DNA of 64,000 bases from positions 12,169,001 through 12,233,000 of the forward strand of contig NC_088308.1 of the NCBI RefSeq assembly GCF_910592395.1, read 5' to 3'. This stretch comes from Lineus longissimus. Taxonomy: Eukaryota; Nemertea; Pilidiophora; Heteronemertea; Lineidae. Shown here piece by piece: positions 54,674 to 64,000 of this stretch (position 1 is its first letter; the number at the start of each line of letters is the position of its first letter). The translations under genes and the position numbers were made by a program. The notes beneath the pieces were generated by a model. It saw nothing but the letters and a program-made list of their open reading frames with translations. It had not been told where the DNA came from and made no database searches.

Positions 54674-56481
54674 TTGGTAAAATGCATCAGGAGTGATCAG
54701 GGGGGTGAATTTACCTCTGAGGCATTTGAGTCACTCCTGGTTAAGAACCCCATCAAGCATGAACGTTCTGCACCGTACTCACCACATCAAAACGGAACTG
54801 TGGAGCGATCATGGCGTACTTTGTTTGATATGGCAAGGTGTTTACTTTTACAATCAGGGTTGCCAAAGTGTTTGTGGATGTATGCAGTCATGGTGTCAGT
54901 GTATACTAGAAATCGTTGTTTGGCAGTACATGCTACACTTTTGTCCAGAATCTTAAGAAATTGGATGCTAGGAGTAAGAAAGGCATTTTTGTTGGATAAG
55001 GTAGTCCAGCATACCCACTTTCCACAGAATCAAACTGTGAAGAAAGTGAGGTGTGTTAAGTTTACGAATGAACATGCTCCCAGTAGCAATGCTTGTGAAA
55101 ATCCCAACTCAAATTGTGTGGTTGATGATGAGGTGATTACCATGAGAGACAAACCATTTTCTGTGAATGAAGAACCAGATTCTCTATCTGATGATGAAAC
55201 ACAACAAAGTACTTCAACTAGTACAAGTCCCAGTCGTAGATATCCTAGTAGGAACCGGTCATGTCCCAAAAGGTTTGATGAATTTCTAGTAGGGGACGAG
55301 GTTGATGAAAGTGTTAACACATTTACTGTACATTACTGTTGCAATTTGGTTGATGTACCCAAGTCATACAGTGAAGCTATTTCTGGTAAAGAATCTGAAA
55401 AATGGCAAAAAGCGATGGAAACTGAAATTGAAGCATTGAAAGTGAGTGACACTTATGAAATTACAACTCTGCCACCCGATAGAAAGACAGTGGGAGGTCG
55501 ATGGGTATATGCTGTGAAGACCAAAGCAAATGGTGATACACAGTATAAGGCTAGATATGTGGCTAAGGGTTTTTCTCAACAGCCTGATATTGACTAAAAC
55601 TTTCTCACCCACTGCTCGAATGACTTCTATAATCAGAACTTTGATGCAAATAGCAACACAGTATGACAGGACAGTACATCAAATGGATGTGAAGGCAGCA
55701 TACTTGAATGCGCCTATTGATTGTGAGAGCTCTCTATATTGACCAGCCAGAAGGTTTTCGGGTTCTCATTTGCAAAGTCAAGGTTTTTCACAGTCACTTG
55801 TGGATCCATATATATACACTAGACATTCAAAGACCGAAATGACCATTGTGGTTATTTGGGTAGTCGATATAATCATAGCAACAAATCTGACATCCAAACT
55901 TGAAGAAGTGAAGAATAGTTTGAAAGAAAGATTCAGTATGACTGATAATGGTGAAATTTCATGGTTTCTGGGTATTGAGTTCAAGAAAGACAATGAATCA
56001 ATCAGAATGAGTCAATCCAGGTACATTGGTAAGTTACTAGAGAAGTTTGGTGTGCAAAATTGCAAGTTTAAGTACACACCCTGTGATATGAATGTGAACA
56101 AGATTTGCCAAGACAATGCTGAGAAAACTGATACGAAACTCTACAGAGAAATTGTAGGCAGTTTGATTTATTGTGATGACAGCTACTAGACCTGATCTGT
56201 GTTACATTGTGACTAAACTCTCTGAAAACATGTCGAATCCTACATCAATTCACATGGCCATGGCCAAACATGTTTTCCGGTATTTGAGTGCTACTTCAGA
56301 CCAAAGTTTATTGTTCACAAAAGTTCCAGATCTGAACTTGATTGGTTTTTGTGACGCCGATTGGGCGAACTCGGAAGATCGAAAAAGTATAACTGGCTAT
56401 GCCTTCAAGTTGTCAGATAGTGGGCCACTGATTTCCTGGAAACTTGATACGAATACGTCTTTTCTGAGTAATGGCCGCTGA
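54674..56481 (+). pseudogene. Ty1/Copia retrotransposon pol fragment, dead
   Basis: In order it has the second half of the integrase core (RSDQGGEFTSEAF, APYSPHQNGTVER with the catalytic Glu), a serine-rich linker, and the start of reverse transcriptase (WVYAVKTKANGDTQYKARYV). After a frameshift near 55590 comes VHQMDVKAAYLNAP. A deletion at about 55760 removes the palm segment normally before QSLVDPYIYT. The active-site YVDD has become VVDI (about 55860). After another shift near 56170, RNase H starts (GFCDADWANSEDRKSITGYA) and stops early at 56479. Gag, protease and LTRs are absent. It is truncated right beside the piggyBac left end. Confidence 0.88.
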
Positions 56482-56740
56482 TGAGAGAGTTAAGGCGGTA
56501 AAAGAATTCTTTGAAGTATTTTTTTCTTTTATTGTCTTCTTAAAGTTTTAACCCTTTCACTGCCGGTAGCTTCTAATTTTTAACTACCTCACCTGCCGGT
56601 AGGTTTCTTTGTTTTAACATGATTTTGAGTATGGATATTTCTCCACCCTGTAGAGAGAAAGCCTCTGGAGATAGAGCAAAACAATGTGTATAAAAGTTAT
56701 TCAGTGTTGCCTACTCTTCAAAATGGGACCATAATTTGCC

Positions 56741-56980
56741 CTAATTTGCATACCGCCATCTTGAATTTATAATGAGGACGAAAATTTTTTTGAAAAAACT
56801 ATGTAATTGGCAAAACACAATATACACACTCTCATTATCGCTAATTTGTTCATCATTTACATCAAAGTCAGGATCTAAATCATCATCATCGACGAACTCC
56901 TCACCAGAGTCCGAATCGTTCACTATACATGCTATATCCAGCTCATCAAGGACCTCAGACACAGTCAGTTTCTTGGTCAT
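56741..56980 (-). pseudogene. piggyBac transposase N-terminal remnant
   Basis: MTKKLTVSEVLDELDIACIV is followed by an acidic run (NDSDSGEEFVDDDDLDPDFD). This matches the style of piggyBac transposase N termini, which are short, with a leucine helix and then Asp/Glu-rich sequence. The frame then runs into non-coding sequence about 190 bp from the left TIR, so there is no room for the DDD domain. Assignment rests on composition plus the flanking TTAA/TIR context. Confidence 0.5.
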
Positions 56981-57143
56981 TTTGGCTTCAAATTACTCGA
57001 TAAACTTCCAAACATCGAAATATAAAACCATCCGCCATGTTTTGCTGAACCATCTATACTCAAAGCTGATGTTGTGCTGTCTGACTACGAAAATGCCTGT
57101 GATAACGACATATATCCCAGCGGTGTAACTGTTAGGCCCTTTC

Positions 57144-58021
57144 GTGCAAAAGGCAATCAGCAGAAGATGCCTTTTCGTCCGAAAACGCAGCGATACACCA
57201 GCAGGAAACTTGTCGACCGGGAGCAAACGCATCGATTTCGGAAACCCTGCAACAGTCGTGGAAACTCGTGGTTTCGTAAACGTCAACCCTATCGTGGATA
57301 CGACGCAGATGAATCCAGAGCCCACAGAACCGAAGAAATCCGTTACGATTCCCAGGAATACCAAAACCACAGATACGAGGATAGACAAGGATACCGGAAT
57401 TACGGATCCGAGGATAACCGTTCGTGCGTCAGAGAATTCGCCCAGTATGATTCCGAATACGATAGGTGCTTCTCAGGATATCGATACGGACCCGAATACT
57501 AGTGATTCGCTAAATATAATCGCATCGCTCGTGTCTTTTAATTGTAAAGGCTTACAACCGAATTATGCATATGTAACTGAGCTTATTAAAGCCCATGATA
57601 TAACTTGTCTCAGCGAAACATGACTCCGACAAAATGAGCTCGACAGTGTGTCTCGTATGATAAGTAGCACTGGTAATCTCGCCGTTTACTCTAAATCCAG
57701 CATGACGGAAACCGATGCGAACTATAGTGGCAGGCCCTTTGGGGGTCTCTCTGTGGTTGTGAAATCAAACCCTCACTTCAGCAGCAGTGAGATCCTCTCT
57801 CCTTCTGACAGGATTCTTGCCGTCGGACTTCACAATACATCTGGAGCACTGATTCAGGTTGTGATCAACGTTTACCTACCGTACTTTAAGTCTGGTGACT
57901 CTGAACAGCTTTCCTTATATATGGAAACTCTTGATGCGCTGCAGAGTTTAGTTGATGAGTATGGACCTCAGGCGATTTTAACACCCAACTTCCCAGGAAG
58001 GCAAGGATTGATAGCAACTGG
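57144..58021 (+). pseudogene. LINE endonuclease domain, disabled
   Basis: The apurinic-type endonuclease starts LVSFNCKGLQPNYAYV and reaches CLSET, where the expected Trp codon is TGA at 57621-57623. The same frame continues through SGRPFGGLSVVVKS and VVINVYLPYF. The GDFN active-site position reads TPNF (57978-57989), losing the aspartate. A frameshift at about 57995 joins it to the reverse transcriptase frame, where the closing SDH motif of the endonuclease is intact (58244-58252). With a stop, a frameshift and a lost catalytic residue, the domain cannot work. Confidence 0.75.
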
Positions 58022-60253
58022 GTGAGGCAGAAATGTCATAACGCCAATAGTATCCTTCTGTACGATTTTATAGTGGCGAATGAACTTAGTGTCGCAGATT
58101 TTAAATTTAAACAACAAATACAATACACGTATTTTGTCCATAAATCAAAGAACTATACGTGGATAGACCATATCCTGACATTCAATCATGACATTACTTC
58201 TGTTTCAAAGTGCAAGATCATACCAGAAGAGTGTCATAACGTCAGTGACCATCTTCCAATTTCAATGGTATTCAAACTGCAAACTGCTGCAGTGACAACC
58301 ACAGAAAATTTTGGAACCCTACATGTTCCCTTTCCGAAGCAGGACTGGAGTAAAAACAAAGGTGTGTACGCTGAGGTCCTAACGGAAAAATTGGAGCGCG
58401 TGCCAATATTCTCTGTGGACCCCGGGGAAAATCGTGACTCTATTCAGTCTCGAATTGATCTTCACTTTGACACTATCATTGATTCCATGCATGGTGCCCT
58501 AAAAGAATCTAACTGTGAACGGGTCGAAAAACCGCCGAGGAAATATTGGTGTCCCGAAATGACTCAACTAAAGAAGCGAAAATCTTTCTGGTGGAAGATG
58601 TGGGTCGATAACGGCCGCCCTCGTAGCGGTCCAGTGTTTGATTGTTACAAAACCATGAAAAGGGAATTTCGTCGAACGTCCCGTCTTCTCATTCGGCAAA
58701 ATCTAAATAAGCGAGTTGTGAAGCTTGCGGAACAATACAAACTTAATCGCAGTCGTGTATTCCGGAATTCGATCAGGCAAAGTCGGAAATCACAAAAGGT
58801 TCCGTCCCTGCTAACAGCTAACGATTTCAAGGATCATTTCAGAAACATAATGACAGACGATGAAAGTGACATGACGAGTCAGCAAACTGACATAGAAACC
58901 CGAGTAAAGGAATACTACGCTGAACATGAAAACTCTGTTCTGCCAGTGTGTTTGTCGCGTCAAAAACTTCATAAGACGATCCTTGGCCTGCGGAAGGGAT
59001 GCGCCCCAGGAAAGGACTGCATAACCACGGAACAGCTAGCGTTCGGCTGTTCCGCTCTTCTGGTTAATCACCTAGCGGCACTATATACCACAATCCTATC
59101 GAGGCATATTGTCCCGACGTGTTTCAGAACTGGGAATATTATCCCGCTACTGAAAAAGCCAACGTTAAACCCGAACTCACCGAACAGCTATCGGCCGATA
59201 ACTCTTGGATCTACTTTCTCAAAGTTAGCTGAGTTGCTTGTGACACCTCGCGATATTGATTTAAGTGATAGTCAGTATGGATTTCGGAATGGCCGAGGTA
59301 CGGAATTCTGTTCTGTAATGCTCAATGATGTGACAATGTACTGTAAAGAAAAACACTCAACGCTGTATGCATGCAGCTTGGACGCGGAGAAATGCTTCGA
59401 CAAAATATGGCATGCCGGGCTTTTTTACAAGCTGATCGATACATTTTCTGTCGACAAGTGGATGTTTCTGTATGAACTATATGGTACACTAAACGCACAA
59501 ATCCGCTGGAATGGCTACAGCAGTTCAGCCTTTCCAATAACCAGAGGAACCCGGCAGGGAAGTGTTCTATCTCCGCTCCTATTCAACATTTTCATTGACA
59601 ATCTTTTGAGAGTCCTCAGCAACGAGGGCCCTGGTGGTTTACGGATTGGTGCTTATATTCTAAGGTGCTTTGCTTACGCAGACGATATAACTCTGTTTAG
59701 TGTTACAGCGCCAGGTCTACATTATCTAATTAATATTTGCGCGAACTACTCAAAACTATGGCGTTTTAATTTTGGGATCAAAAAGTCCAAGTGTATGGTT
59801 ATTGGTAAGAAGATCCTTAAACACGACCCCAAATGGTCACTCTCTGGGACAGAAATGGAGAATTCGGACTATCTGGACATTCTAGGTGTTGCTTTTGAAA
59901 AATCCCCCAGCGGTTTGCGCCATGTGGAAAATCGTATTAGATCATGTAGGAACGCGTACTACAGTCTGAGCGGCTGTGGTTTGAGCTACCCTGGTCTTAG
60001 TACAGGGGCTAGGGTTGAACTTTGGAGAAGTGTGTGTGCTCCTTCTCTCTTTTACGGTTTAAACTCAATATGTTTAAGTAATGGTGATATCAAAAAGTTA
60101 GATAAGGTACAGGGCTCCTTAATCAAACAATGTTTTGGTCTATCTAAATTCTCTCATCATGGTTCACTGCTTAAGGCGCTTAGCATTGATGACGCCAAGA
60201 CTGTACTGTTTGACAGGACCACTAATTTATCAAAAACGTATTCTATCTGTTAA
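58022..60253 (+). CDS. LINE reverse transcriptase reading frame (743 codons)
   Basis: This is the longest open frame in the window. It covers the endonuclease tail (NVSDHLPISMVF), the RT fingers (GKDCITTEQL, NSYRPITLGSTFSKL), SQYGFRNGRGTEF and the first catalytic Asp in SLDAEKCFDKIW. TRGTRQGSVLSPLLFN and the active site FAYADDITLF (YADD codons 59675-59686, near residue 552) follow, then a thumb with LGVAFEKSPSG. The frame is lost at about 60225. The natural C terminus continues one frame over (CPARDIALLTRHVPGSIIHR) until the MITE. The RT core looks intact even though the element is dead. Confidence 0.85.
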   Translation: MRQKCHNANSILLYDFIVANELSVADFKFKQQIQYTYFVHKSKNYTWIDHILTFNHDITSVSKCKIIPEECHNVSDHLPISMVFKLQTAAVTTTENFGTLHVPFPKQDWSKNKGVYAEVLTEKLERVPIFSVDPGENRDSIQSRIDLHFDTIIDSMHGALKESNCERVEKPPRKYWCPEMTQLKKRKSFWWKMWVDNGRPRSGPVFDCYKTMKREFRRTSRLLIRQNLNKRVVKLAEQYKLNRSRVFRNSIRQSRKSQKVPSLLTANDFKDHFRNIMTDDESDMTSQQTDIETRVKEYYAEHENSVLPVCLSRQKLHKTILGLRKGCAPGKDCITTEQLAFGCSALLVNHLAALYTTILSRHIVPTCFRTGNIIPLLKKPTLNPNSPNSYRPITLGSTFSKLAELLVTPRDIDLSDSQYGFRNGRGTEFCSVMLNDVTMYCKEKHSTLYACSLDAEKCFDKIWHAGLFYKLIDTFSVDKWMFLYELYGTLNAQIRWNGYSSSAFPITRGTRQGSVLSPLLFNIFIDNLLRVLSNEGPGGLRIGAYILRCFAYADDITLFSVTAPGLHYLINICANYSKLWRFNFGIKKSKCMVIGKKILKHDPKWSLSGTEMENSDYLDILGVAFEKSPSGLRHVENRIRSCRNAYYSLSGCGLSYPGLSTGARVELWRSVCAPSLFYGLNSICLSNGDIKKLDKVQGSLIKQCFGLSKFSHHGSLLKALSIDDAKTVLFDRTTNLSKTYSIC

Positions 60254-60382
60254 GTGCCCGGCCAGAGATATTGCCCTGCTAACGCGCCATGTTCCTGGAT
60301 CTATTATACACAGAGTGTGTCGCTTTGGACTCTCACCAGTACAGGTAGCTTTTGGGGCAATACCTAAGAGACATAGACAATA

Positions 60383-60771
60383 GCTGCGCTTACACCACGA
60401 AATATTGGTGGACCAATTGCACGTACACCACCACATTGCCGCGACAAATTGGTTCGGCAATCCATTGCCGATACAAATTGCCGGGCGAATTTGTCCCACC
60501 AAGCTTGATGGTCCAAATTCGCCCGGCTTGTTAAAAGCTCGGCTTTGTCGTGGTGTAAGCGCAAATGGATCGGCAATTAGCTAGTTAGATGGTTCGGCTC
60601 CAGGCGGCGTTTTCGAAATGGCGCTTTCTGCTTATTGTTTGCGCGCCATCTGTAGCCGGATTTTATAACTAGCTGCAGCGCTGGTGTAAGCGCTTGGTGG
60701 ATTTTCGATGGTGCGGCATTGGTTCGCGAACCAAGATTTGGTGGTCCATTTTCAGGTGGTGTACGTGCGGC
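60383..60771. mobile_element. TA-flanked MITE, copy 2, inside the LINE
   Basis: It has termini GCTGCGCTTACACCAC and GTGGTGTACGTGCGGC, with TA at 60381-60382 and 60772-60773. It is strongly similar to 25928-26352 but has a single copy of the CCCACCAAGCTTGATGGT unit. Its insertion postdates the LINE. Confidence 0.78.
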
Positions 60772-60955
60772 TATAGTGTAGAGGACGGAATTGTGGACTC
60801 AATTAGAACACTCTTATCAAACAGTGCAATAAACAATCGCAAATCCAAATGCCATTTACTTCTTAGGTCCATTTTGTCTCCATTTTAATGTATATTGTAG
60901 TTTGTTCAATTTTTTACATGTATGTTTTATTGCTCCGACTGGAGGTTTATCAATA

Positions 60956-60980
60956 AATTATTATTATTATTATTATTATA
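60956..60980 (+). repeat. TTA microsatellite tail of the LINE
   Basis: About eight TTA units end the LINE. An AATAAA overlaps the start (60953-60958). Confidence 0.8.
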
Positions 60981-61056
60981 CTACCGCGCCATCTATCAAA
61001 CTTTACGCTAACCACGCTCAATAACGAAATTTCAATGGTTTTATAGTGTATGGATA

Positions 61057-61135
61057 ATTGTCGCAGAAGTGCGCCTCCGGCAGTAAAGGGAATAATATTG
61101 ATTGTCGCAGAAGTGCGCCTCCGGCAGTGAAAGGG
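61057..61135. repeat. piggyBac subterminal direct repeat
   Basis: ATTGTCGCAGAAGTGCGCCT...CCGGCAGT(A/G)AAAGGG occurs twice (61057-61090 and 61101-61135). The second copy contains the TIR. It probably gives paired transposase-binding sites. Confidence 0.6.
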
Positions 61136-61234
61136 TTAAAACTACAATTCATGCATGTCATGTTATGGTTTAAGCGCATGCACTGTGACTGTGTTTATTA
61201 CGTACTTATGGGCGGTTATTTCCGCATAAATAGA

Positions 61235-61620
61235 GGTTGTCTCAAATAGACATTTTATGTCGTGTTATGACCCGAATAGACGTTTGGTTGCGCTCGTTTT
61301 AACGGAGACGTACCTGAAATTAACATATTGTGTCGTATCTGAAATAGACATAAACTCAAATAGACGTTTGGTGGCGCTCGTATCTCAAATAAACATATAT
61401 TGTAATTGTCGTGTTTTCAGATTTTTGTGTATAACTCAAATAGACGTTTGGTGTCGCTTTTTAAATAGACATACACTCAAAATGACGTTTGGTGGCACTC
61501 GTATCTCAAATAAACATATATTGTCGTGTTTTCAGCTTTTTGTTAATAACTCAAATAGACGTTTGGTGTCGCTTTTCCGCAAAAATGGAAGCTCCCCAAA
61601 TTGACGTTGTGTGGCGCTGG
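61235..61620. repeat. Tandem repeat with TCAAATAGACGTTTGGTG units
   Basis: About seven units of (C/A)TCAAATAGACGTTTGGTG(G/T)CGCT or shorter TCAAATA(G/A)ACAT variants occur, partly organised in a roughly 120-bp higher-order unit that also holds ATATATTGTCGTGTTTTCAG. Confidence 0.6.
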
Positions 61621-61957
61621 TGTGCGGCACTTCTGGAGCAAGTTTGGAATTGGTTTATCTGCCACGACAATATTATTGTTATTGCTCTAAGAAGTGCACA
61701 TGGCTATTTGCGTGCGTATCTAAGGAAAATCGAGACTTAATACCATTTCATTTTAATTGTAAGGCCCCATAAAAAAAAATGTTAGTTTATCATCCTTTTT
61801 TCTGAAGAAAGTGATGAGGGAGGGCGGTTTTTATTTTTTATTTTTTATTTTTTCAGAACAGAAACGGGTATTTAAATGAAAGCAACATGAACAATTGAAC
61901 ATGAAATTGATGCTATAAATTTATGCTTAACTACACCCTGGTGCCTCTTTCATTGTC

Positions 61958-62298
61958 CTACAGGCCTGACGTCATTCTCACAAGTGAAAAGTTAGTCTCC
62001 CCCGCCCCCCGAGGTGCAAAGGCCTTTGTTTGCCTTTCCTGGAAGGTTTTTCCAGTACCCCTGCACCTTTCACACAATGGGAAGTTCTTCTTGGCATCAT
62101 AGATGCACAAATCCTCATCTGTACCACATTCAAAGCACAGTGGTTCCTCTGGAAATGAGGTGTAATAAGGAATCTCCATGTGCCACTTGAAAACTCAGAA
62201 TAAATGTCACTCATTGTGGGTTGAGGCGGGACAGATGTTCCGTACCACGCCTTCAAAATACGTGCTTTATGCACAATCTGTAACACGACAAACGGCAT
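61958..62298 (-). CDS. Hypothetical cysteine-rich protein fragment
   Basis: On the minus strand two overlapping frames are open. The more protein-like one (62179-61958) reads MEIPYYTSFPEEPLCFECGT, then DLCIYD, then KKNFPLCERCRGTGK. This gives C-x2-C, a central Cys and C-x2-C that could bind zinc. The other frame (62298-61978) holds KARILKAWYGTSVPPQPTMS upstream, so a frameshift or unrecognised splice may join them. I do not recognise the family. It may be a transposon-encoded zinc-ribbon protein. Confidence 0.3.
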
Positions 62299-62565
62299 TC
62301 TGGCAGCTAGTATAAAAAAGTGGAAGATTTAGTTCAACGAGGCGCCATGAGAGGCGCGCTATACATTTAGCGCCGGAAGAGCACGTGTTCTGAAAAAGGC
62401 GCGAATTTGGCAATTGAAGACAAAATCTTTCAACAAATTCCTCTGAACCTCCTTGAAAAGTATTGTAAAACAGCATTGACTATCTAAAATCACTGTGATA
62501 TTGTTTGTTACGCTGAAAACTCTGATGTGTCAATGGTGTTTGGCATATTTGATGAGTGTAGCGTT

Positions 62566-62577
62566 TTTCGCGCCAAA
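62566..62577. promoter_or_regulatory. E2F-like palindrome
   Basis: TTTCGCGCCAAA is a full E2F consensus. It is upstream of the plus-strand ATG at 63018 and also upstream of the minus-strand frames ending at 61958. Confidence 0.35.
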
Positions 62578-62927
62578 TCAATCGTCGTCCGTTCGGCATG
62601 CCGCCGGCCGTCATCTACGCTGGGGCGAGTTTCCTCATATAAAAGTGAATAACAGTTGATTAAAATGAACCAAAGTAGACATGTCTGGTATCATTGGAAA
62701 GAGAATTTCATCAGAAATGCAACTGAATAGATAGTGAATCAATTCTTACCTGCTGAAAACCTAATTTAGTGATTGAAATTGAAAATTAAAAAATAAAAAT
62801 TTTTTTGATGCGGGTCAAAAAAGTGATGCGGGCGGGGATGATAAACTGACATTTTTTTTTACGAAGTGACTATTGACACGACCGTCGTGTCTGCAGCGCC
62901 ATAATCTGTAAGAGCATTACCCGACCG

Positions 62928-62999
62928 TGACGTCACCGGTTTGCCAAGCGCGTGTCTCCCAACAAGCGGTCACTGTTTAGCCTTACCCGACCCCACGTG
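62928..62999 (+). promoter_or_regulatory. CRE and E-box upstream of the candidate first exon
   Basis: A full CRE palindrome TGACGTCA at 62928-62935 and an E-box CACGTG at 62994-62999 lie 18-90 bp before the ATG at 63018. The region is CpG-rich with no TATA box, as in animal housekeeping promoters. Confidence 0.4.
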
Positions 63000-63017
63000 A
63001 TCAGTAGAAGAAACAAC

Positions 63018-63181
63018 ATGGCGGGAGACGACATTATGGAGCCGCTGTCTCTCGGCCAAAAATTCAGCCATTTCGCGGCTTCTAAAGAATATCTGAATAA
63101 ATTCGAGCGGGAAACATTTGCAAAATTTGTTATAGCAGACTCTAGGACAGTTGAGAAAGCAAATAATGCACTAGGCTACTA
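63018..63181 (+). CDS. Candidate first coding exon, ZSWIM3/MULE-like N terminus
   Basis: The ATG has a strong Kozak context (AACAACATGG). The frame gives MAGDDIMEPLSLGQKFSHFA, then KEYLNKFERETFAKFVIADS and RTVEKANNAL before a TAG at 63179-63181. The F-x-x-F-x-x-(S/A)-x-x-(E/Y)...E-x-x-x-x-F-V-x-x-DSRTVE pattern resembles N termini of ZSWIM1/3-type proteins and of MULE-derived transposases. A 37-bp tandem duplication (63144-63180 and 63181-63217) overlaps the end and puts in the stop. No convincing donor site follows. It could be a gene start, a broken copy or a transposon fragment. Confidence 0.45.
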
Positions 63182-63217
63182 GGACAGTTGAGAAAGCAAA
63201 AAATGCACTAGGCTACT
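63144..63217. repeat. 37-bp tandem duplication in the candidate exon
   Basis: AGGACAGTTGAGAAAGCAAA and the following bases repeat with one difference. The period is not a multiple of three, so it shifts the frame. Confidence 0.8.
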
Positions 63218-63227
63218 ATACATACAG

Positions 63228-63520
63228 GCTACACTACAGTGCACACAGTCACAGCACTGCACGTGACATGCACCACCAGTGATGGTCAGAAGTGCATGTT
63301 GTGTGCATATGACTACAGTGCACACAGTCACAGCACTCACTGCACATGCACCACCATTGATGGTCAGAAGTAAGTGCATGTGGTGTGCATATGTAGGCCT
63401 AGGCCTATTATTGATGAATGTAGCCTAGGTGTGGCTTAGGCCTACATCCACACAACATGCACTATATGGCCTACACTACAGTGCACACAGCACGTACTGC
63501 GCACGTGCACTACTATAGTA
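63228..63520. repeat. About 80-bp minisatellite (CAGTGCACACAGTCACAGCAC)
   Basis: Two full units (about 63228-63308 and 63309-63392) share ACTACAGTGCACACAGTCAC, CACCA(C)CA and GATGGTCAGAAGT, each ending TGTGCATATG. A partial third follows near 63472. Confidence 0.65.
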
Positions 63521-64000
63521 GGCCCTAATGGTCAAAACGGCCACTGGCACTGGCATGGTCATCATGCCACACGATGGAGTTAATGTGTAGCCAGTAGCCT
63601 AGCCTACCATCTGCAGTCATCCCATTCCGTAATATGGCACTGGTGTGCGGCTAAAAGTGCGAAGGCCTTAGGGTAGTATTGGTGGGCTAAAATTTACAAC
63701 CCCAGATTGAACGTGACTGTGTCATCATAACCTAGATCCTGTTCTGTAGGTAGGCCAAAATTGCCTGCCCTGTGCGAGATTTCGATTATTGACGGATGAC
63801 AATTTTGGTATGAAAAAGCTTGTTGGTAACCGACTAGTTGATTCAAAAGGTTTTCCGTTCTGACTCATTTCAGGACATACAGAAAACAGTGCCCTTGTCA
63901 TTTCCAAAGTGGGGTGACGTCATGTGCACGTGAGCTGAGCGGCAATGTCATTATTGTTTGGAACACCGCCCGTACAGGTCACGATCGGTTCTCCGATCGT

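Larger units (their letters stand above)
57040..60980 (+). mobile_element. APE-type non-LTR retrotransposon (LINE), 5'-truncated and inactive
   Basis: It is inserted in the piggyBac element. It has part of a first-ORF-like or linker region (from about 57144), an endonuclease, a reverse transcriptase and a 3' UTR. It ends in a TTA microsatellite at 60956-60980, typical of CR1/Jockey-related LINEs. A TA-MITE interrupts the 3' coding end at 60383-60771, after which the frame resumes (EDGIVDSIRTLL). The clade is not certain. The 5' boundary near 57.0 kb is approximate. Confidence 0.8.
56552..61135 (-). mobile_element. Internally deleted piggyBac element carrying a LINE insertion
   Basis: CCCTTTCACTGCCGG at 56552 and its inverse at 61121-61135 are each flanked by TTAA (56548-56551 and 61136-61139), the hallmark of piggyBac. 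Subterminal copies of the CTGCCGGTAG/TCCGGCAGT motif lie at 56600-56609 and in the direct repeat at 61057-61135. The element is 4.6 kb, most of it a LINE. The only transposase left is an N-terminal segment at 56741-56980 reading towards the left end. The original 5' side is therefore on the right, and the catalytic part has been deleted. Confidence 0.78.

Noticed and set aside
1-64000. CRISPR array, rRNA genes, bacterial operons or a complete provirus
   Set aside because: None is present. The tandem arrays lack spacer structure and the only LTR-class material is the truncated Copia pol.

Overview
The window is eukaryotic DNA from an animal, most likely a marine invertebrate. It has split genes with GT/AG introns, animal housekeeping proteins, tRNA-derived SINEs, and many decayed transposons of classes common in molluscs, echinoderms, hemichordates and lancelets (Helentron-like elements with tandem cores, pogo/Tigger, PIF/Harbinger, piggyBac, Penelope-like, CR1/Jockey-type LINE, Copia). 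I cannot fix the phylum from sequence alone. No bacterial operons, CRISPR arrays, rRNA genes or free-standing tRNA genes are visible.

Two host genes are recognisable and converge tail to tail. ARL6IP1 (plus strand) has its last three coding exons at 2761-2878, 3219-3303 and 21173-21288. Its 5' exons are not in the window or not recognisable, and its last intron is about 17.9 kb of transposon debris. CPSF4/CPSF30 (minus strand) has five exons at 48858-48655, 48246-48151, 39708-39579, 39295-39119 and 38432-38352. These encode CCCH fingers 1-3, the start of finger 4, and two CCHC zinc knuckles. The exon for the rest of finger 4 and finger 5 was not found between 39.7 and 48.15 kb, and the N-terminal exon was not found. 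Three further exon-like segments are less certain: minus-strand exons at 38182-37797 and 41709-41595, and a plus-strand first exon at 63018 behind a promoter-like region with CRE, E-box and E2F motifs.

Layout: 1-2.6 kb holds X-box motifs, a SINE and a PIF-like MITE. The ARL6IP1 intron (3.3-21.2 kb) holds a second PIF copy split by a Helentron-like element, two Tigger elements, a SINE and foldback DNA. From 21.3 to 38 kb lie the ARL6IP1 3' end, foldback elements, a Tigger, MITEs, a pogo-like transposase pseudogene, and Helentron-like elements, one with an inserted TIR element. CPSF4 introns (38.4-48.7 kb) hold a minisatellite, long inverted repeats, a Penelope-like direct repeat with a hammerhead-like motif, and more Helentron-like copies. 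From 49 to 64 kb come a minisatellite foldback element with a 9-bp target duplication, a dead Copia fragment, and a three-level nest (TA-MITE inside LINE inside an internally deleted piggyBac). At the right end are tandem repeats and a candidate gene start.

The most striking pattern is that the Helentron-like repeats carry, in each roughly 300-bp monomer, a near-consensus CTCF core (CCACCAGGGGGC) and a nuclear-receptor type DR3 (AGGTCAcagAGGTCA). At least eleven intact or near-intact CTCF-like cores are spread in clusters around the two host genes, so this repeat family could be scattering architectural and receptor sites.
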